Shown here piece by piece: positions 8,765 to 11,933 of a stretch of DNA of 11,933 bases. Numbering within the stretch: the first letter of the stretch is position 1; the number at the start of each line of letters is the position of its first letter. Below the pieces are notes generated by a model. It ran no database searches, had not been told where the DNA came from, and saw only the letters and a list, made by a program, of their open reading frames with translations. The DNA comes from Saccoglossus kowalevskii (taxonomy: Eukaryota; Hemichordata; Enteropneusta; Harrimaniidae). The stretch spans positions 52,946 through 64,878 of the forward strand of contig NW_003109583.1 of assembly GCF_000003605.2 (NCBI RefSeq), given 5' to 3'. Both the position numbers and the translations under genes were made by a program.

Positions 8765-8890
8765 TTAAAGCGGGGGGGGGGGGGGGTCGTCACCTGCGCA
8801 CGCGTCAGATGGCCATAGCGTGTCACTGTTTATTAACAAACGTCTACCCTTAGACCTTGGCGTCGCTTGGGACTCAATTCCCACGCTTCT
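8765..8890. mobile_element. Small non-autonomous inverted-repeat element, copy 2 (inverted, intronic)
   Basis: The reverse complement of this 126-bp stretch matches the element at 3107-3261 over most of its length, best at 8787-8825. Its left end (TTAAAGCGG, 8765-8773) is the same as the left end of copy 1, although the interior is inverted, which is what terminal inverted repeats predict. The right end reads CCACGCTTC. The internal homopolymer is a 15-base G-tract (8772-8786). It lacks about 20 bp present in copy 1. It sits in intron 4. Confidence 0.75.
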
Positions 8891-9037
8891 GAACAATATG
8901 GATTATTTCGCGGCAAGTCTGGCTGTAGTGAACAGCTCCAGCCAAGCCCCGGTAAAGACGCGTTTTCTTGAACTTACAGGTCGATTATGTCGTGCCAAAG
9001 TTGATGTATGTGACTATGAATATCACAGCAGTGATTA

Positions 9038-9881
9038 AACTGCTCAAATTGACTAAGTGTTCAAAACGTCATAAAAAAGCCGCCGACGGTGCGCGTCGCA
9101 CAATCTTTTTGCTAACAACTTGTCAATCATTGACGCTGCAGGTCGGCGTTCTTTCAACACCGGATATGACGCATATCGCACAAGGTGTGTCGGGAGTTTG
9201 TTTGAAATTTCGAATGTTTAGAAGTGAATCGTCGGCCGGCACGTATTTTACGGGTATATCAACTCGTTTCAGGGGCATGTTTACTAAAAAATACTAAATA
9301 TTTTAAAATTAAATATTGTAAGGACATACTGGCCCCAAAATTGGACAAATTTGCAATACGTTTACGCTGCTAATGTCTGGTTCGGATGGAGTTCTACGCG
9401 CGATTTTATTGCGCTCAAGGACGTTCTATTTTCGAACTAGTTGAAACCGGAAATAACGCAACTACTTTCGAACTTCAAACACAAATTTTATTATCGTTAT
9501 TGTGTGTTAGTTTCTGTTGTTTCAAAATTTGAATTATGTATGACAATAATATTTCACTAAATATACAATATTTCACAAAAATCTGTAATTAAAAGGCAAC
9601 CCAAATTGTAAAAAGCAATATCAAGTTCCGCGTATAAACACTGTTGTAAAGAGGCGGCGGAGCGGAATTTTAGCCAAAATCGGCTAGTAAGGCGTCATAT
9701 GACACAGGTTTTGGCTGGGACAGCGCTTCCGGTGACGACACAACGCTTGTTAATTCAAAACACGCGACGCGCGAAAAATAAAAGTCTTCCATTTTGTATG
9801 ACTTCTCATCAGTGGGCGTGGTTTAGAGAAAACACGGTTGGCGGGTTAACTTTTATTTTTCGCGCGTCAATTTGAGCAGTA
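9038..9881. mobile_element. Non-autonomous DNA transposon (~840 bp) with 15-bp perfect terminal inverted repeats
   Basis: ACTGCTCAAATTGAC at 9039-9053 and its exact reverse complement GTCAATTTGAGCAGT at 9866-9880 bound this segment. If the ends are extended by one base with a mismatch, a TA dinucleotide flanks each side (9036-9037 and 9882-9883). That would fit a Tc1/mariner-type TA target duplication, but the short flank makes this weak. The interior has no transposase: a 109-codon frame at 8968-9297 starts outside and matches nothing I know. The right end carries a strong hairpin (9766-9868) overlapping the terminal repeat. It lies in intron 4, next to the smaller element. Confidence 0.6.
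9766..9868. repeat. 20-bp perfect inverted repeat (hairpin) at the transposon's right end
   Basis: GACGCGCGAAAAATAAAAGT at 9766-9785 pairs perfectly with 9849-9868 across a 63-bp spacer. The arms combine a CpG-rich tip with an A-rich inner part. This could be a subterminal repeat of the surrounding element or a separate ~100-bp MITE nested in it; it shares three bases with the right terminal repeat (9866-9880). Confidence 0.85.
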
Positions 9882-10396
9882 TATAGTATTTATGACAATA
9901 AATAGTGTACGAATTGAGATCTTGTCGGATAAACGAACCGGAATAAGGGACGCCATACTAAGCTTGAATACTTAAAGGGCGGCAGTCGTCGTGCCGCGTC
10001 CTGTTCGATATGGGACGCATAGCGACGTATACAACGCGTGCAAACAATGGTTTATTTACATGAAATTCGAACACGCGCTGCGCGACGACCACCGCTGTAG
10101 TTGTCAATGTCACGTGACGTTGGACCTTATGAACTATTGCTTGCTGTCCAGTATAAAAGAATAAAAAACAACTGACTTGTCGATAAGCAAACATTTCACT
10201 GAATTTGGGGGGGGGGGTAAACCATAGTCATGAAGTTTGAAAAACAGAATTACTAAAAAAAGAAAAAGACAAAAAACAATCTATGTTTGACTAATCACGC
10301 AGTCGGCTTTAATTTTGACTTTGTTAATGTCAAAACGTTAACATTTTCAATGAGGGTCACACGTCATTTAATAACACTCCTGTATTTTCGTTTCAG
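9882..10396 (+). other. Remainder of intron 4: CpG-containing patch and G-tract
   Basis: Between the transposon and exon 5 there is a locally CpG-rich patch (about 9980-10100, e.g. CACGCGCTGCGCGACG), an 11-base G-tract (10207-10217) and an A-rich stretch (about 10254-10280). A minus-strand open frame at 9958-10194 has no domain or signal. The intron ends gttttcgtttcag-like at 10396 (ttttcgtttcag). Confidence 0.5.
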
Positions 10397-10711
10397 GCCA
10401 TATGACGATATACACCGCACTCGCTGCGAGCGATAATTTGGATCTATCAGTGATAGAGCTGTCTACATTTGAGTGTACTGACGTCACTAAAAGAACACAC
10501 AAAATTAGTTTCGATGTCACGCTGTATGCGCCACAAGATAATTGGCCAACATCTCCGCAAATACCCGCCGATGAGTGGGCAGAAGACACCGAATTGTTAG
10601 CGGAATACAATCTAAACGTCATATCCGGTTTTACGACTTTGGAATGCACATGGAAAATTCCTTCTTGGAGTCCGTCAGTGATTGCTGTGGTCGTCAACGC
10701 GACAGTAAAAG
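10397..10711 (+). CDS. Large ectodomain exon 5 (beta-rich, possibly Ig-like) directly before the EGF repeat
   Basis: A 315-nt exon with a strong acceptor (ttttcgtttcag) and a donor AAAG|GTAGAA, phase 1 at both ends. It encodes about 104 residues with two cysteines (STFECTD and TLECTWK), Trp residues between and after them, and alternating hydrophobic strands near the end (SVIAVVVNATVKG). One N-glycosylation sequon (NAT) is present. The position, a ~100-residue beta-type module with two Cys immediately before a Tie-like EGF, matches the Ig-then-EGF order of Tie receptors. The pattern is too divergent for me to assign it firmly to the Ig fold. The opposite strand also has a 128-codon open frame (10368-10754), which I take as a shadow. 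Confidence 0.75.
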
Positions 10712-10812
10712 GTAGAAAATGAACTGATGCATTGGTAATGAAACTGAACGACAATATAATTCATAATTATTTTTGCCGATACTAATCAGCTTCTGCGTTC
10801 GTGTTCACACAG

Positions 10813-10941
10813 CTTGTCCACGTGGCCTTTATGGTGCAAAATGCTCGAACTCGTGTAATTGTCTGAATGGTGCTTCCTGTCACAGTTTCAACGGTGCATG
10901 TCTGTGTGCCCCAGGGTGGAGAGGAATATCATGCGACCGAG
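10813..10941 (+). CDS. EGF-like (laminin-type, 8-Cys) exon of a Tie/MEGF-like surface protein
   Basis: A 129-nt exon between gtgttcacacag and CGAG|GTAGTA, phase 1 at both ends, separated from exon 5 by a 101-bp intron. It encodes one complete EGF module: CPRGLYGAKC, SNSCNC, NGASC, NGACLC, then APGWRGISC. There are eight cysteines, a YG between the first two, and the G-W-x-G signature before the last Cys. This spacing is that of the repeats in Tie1/Tie2 and in MEGF10/SCARF proteins; the ending LCxPGW.G..C plus Asp-Arg resembles the third Tie EGF. Such modules act extracellularly in ligand binding or spacing. In a Tie receptor, Ig, fibronectin III, membrane and tyrosine-kinase exons would follow; none is visible to the window end, so the protein class stays open. 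Confidence 0.9.
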
Positions 10942-11933
10942 GTAGTATAATTTTATTGCGCATGCGCGTTAAAGTATGCAAATAGTCCCAAGCAAACAAA
11001 CATAGACATACCAACACGCAACACGGACTAACAACTCATCCATACTAAACCGGTCTAATCAAAATCAGAGTAAAACAGAAGTTTTTTTAGTTATGCATTT
11101 ACAATTTGAACAGTTCCTAAGTTCCAATGTAACTGCAATCTAAGTACGATCCAACTCAACGATCTCCCGGGTCGCAATCTTCTCAGTCAGTCATATTATT
11201 TCCTTATTGTTCTATTGCAAAATGTCGTTTATAACATCCCAAGCTTTAAGCGGCTTTCTGGTATGCAAATGAGATCGGACGCGTTAATAAGATTTAGTAG
11301 GACGCACACACAAATAACAAAAGTGGTTTTACTTTTTATTGGGAAATTAATTACGAATTGGAGACATTCTGGTTGGGTTCGGTCGGCCACATTCCAACAT
11401 GAACGGAACAACTTGAACTTGAAAACTCACGAATCCCTTGTTCAACGTTAACGTGAACACCATTTATTGCTGATTAGAGAGGTGTAGAATGTCATAAAAG
11501 CATAAACAGTGCATAACTAGATGAAAACTAACAACTGAGCGCGGACTACACTAGAACAGAACTACCGTTAAACCGTTAATAGGGTAAATGGAACATCAAG
11601 GTGTTGACAAATTATAATTATGTATGACATCTATAAACACATAACACATTACTAATTAGAATTAAATTGAAACATATCACATACGATTATTATGATTTCA
11701 ACGATAGACATATTCAAAATTCTATAACCAGAATCGTGACCCGTAGTATCAGATTTATTAACCGAGTGTAGTAAGTTTCACGTGTTTCTCACAAAATGCT
11801 CGGAACATTACTGCACAATAAATTAATAAATATTAATTAAATCTGATGTCATTAGACACTCATTAAATGTTCTCTAAATACATGTAATACTAGTAACTTA
11901 CTCAAACACAAATTATGACTCTTATTATTATTA
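10942..11933 (+). other. Presumed intron after the EGF exon; no further exon seen
   Basis: About 1 kb with no exon that enters in phase 1 with a credible acceptor. Overlapping open frames on both strands at 11215-11451 show no motif. The EGF exon ends in a proper donor, so the gene should continue to the right of the window. A palindromic TGCGCATGCGCG lies at 10957-10968, just inside the intron. Confidence 0.5.

Noticed and set aside
8563-8853. 96-codon + strand open frame with a strong donor-like GTAAGAG at 8621
   Set aside because: No acceptor in the phase needed by the gene chain was found. The frame runs into the G-tract of the small element, and the residues match nothing I know.
8968-9297. 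109-codon open frame overlapping the left end of the ~840-bp transposon, a possible transposase
   Set aside because: It starts outside the element, is far too short, and shows no DDE/DDD-type or zinc-finger pattern.
9958-10194. Minus-strand 78-codon frame in a CpG-rich patch, considered as a small gene with a CpG-island promoter
   Set aside because: It has no domain, no splice or poly(A) support, and the patch is short and intronic.
10368-10754. Minus-strand 128-codon open frame
   Set aside because: It lies exactly opposite exon 5, which has splice sites and phases that fit the gene; this is a shadow frame.

Overview
This is eukaryotic genomic DNA, most likely from an invertebrate animal. 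It is AT-rich, exons are short and mostly begin or end in phase 1 with GT..AG borders, introns run from about 100 bp to 1.9 kb, and there are microsatellites and small inverted-repeat transposons. The one protein domain I recognise with confidence is an 8-cysteine, laminin-type EGF repeat of the kind found in Tie receptors and the MEGF/SCARF scavenger proteins. A deuterostome invertebrate (hemichordate or lancelet) would fit, but that is inference from the gene type only. No bacterial-style operon, CRISPR array or rRNA is present.

Layout, all coding on the + strand. (1) 1-1715: the 3' end of an upstream gene. A Ser/Thr-rich stalk exon (543-724) joins in phase to a last exon (1462-1532) whose hydrophobic segment runs straight into a TGA stop. 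A poly(A) signal follows at 1688. As drawn, the protein ends as a tail-less or GPI-anchored surface protein. (2) 1716-5200: a gene-poor spacer with an ATTAC microsatellite, a small inverted-repeat element (3107-3261) and a weak tRNA-like fragment. (3) 5207-5390: a TATA box and a possible leader exon. (4) 6874-10941: the 5' part of a second gene. It has a signal-peptide exon, three short ectodomain exons, one 315-nt ectodomain exon and the EGF exon, with compatible phases throughout (1, 0, 1, 1, 1, 1). It probably continues past the right edge.

The 1.88-kb intron before the large exon is inflated by a second, inverted copy of the 3107-3261 element and by an ~840-bp element with 15-bp perfect terminal inverted repeats. 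A perfect 33-unit AAATT array lies between the candidate promoter and the signal-peptide exon.

The two genes look like neighbouring cell-surface receptor genes, possibly tandem relatives: one ends at the membrane without a visible cytoplasmic part, and the next begins a secreted or type I membrane ectodomain with a Tie-like EGF. The points most worth checking are the tail-less end of gene 1, a kinase-like scrap in its 3' UTR, and a tandem NAGNAG acceptor in gene 2 that would add or remove one cysteine. All exon calls rest on reading frame, splice-site sequence and phase, without transcripts or database searches.
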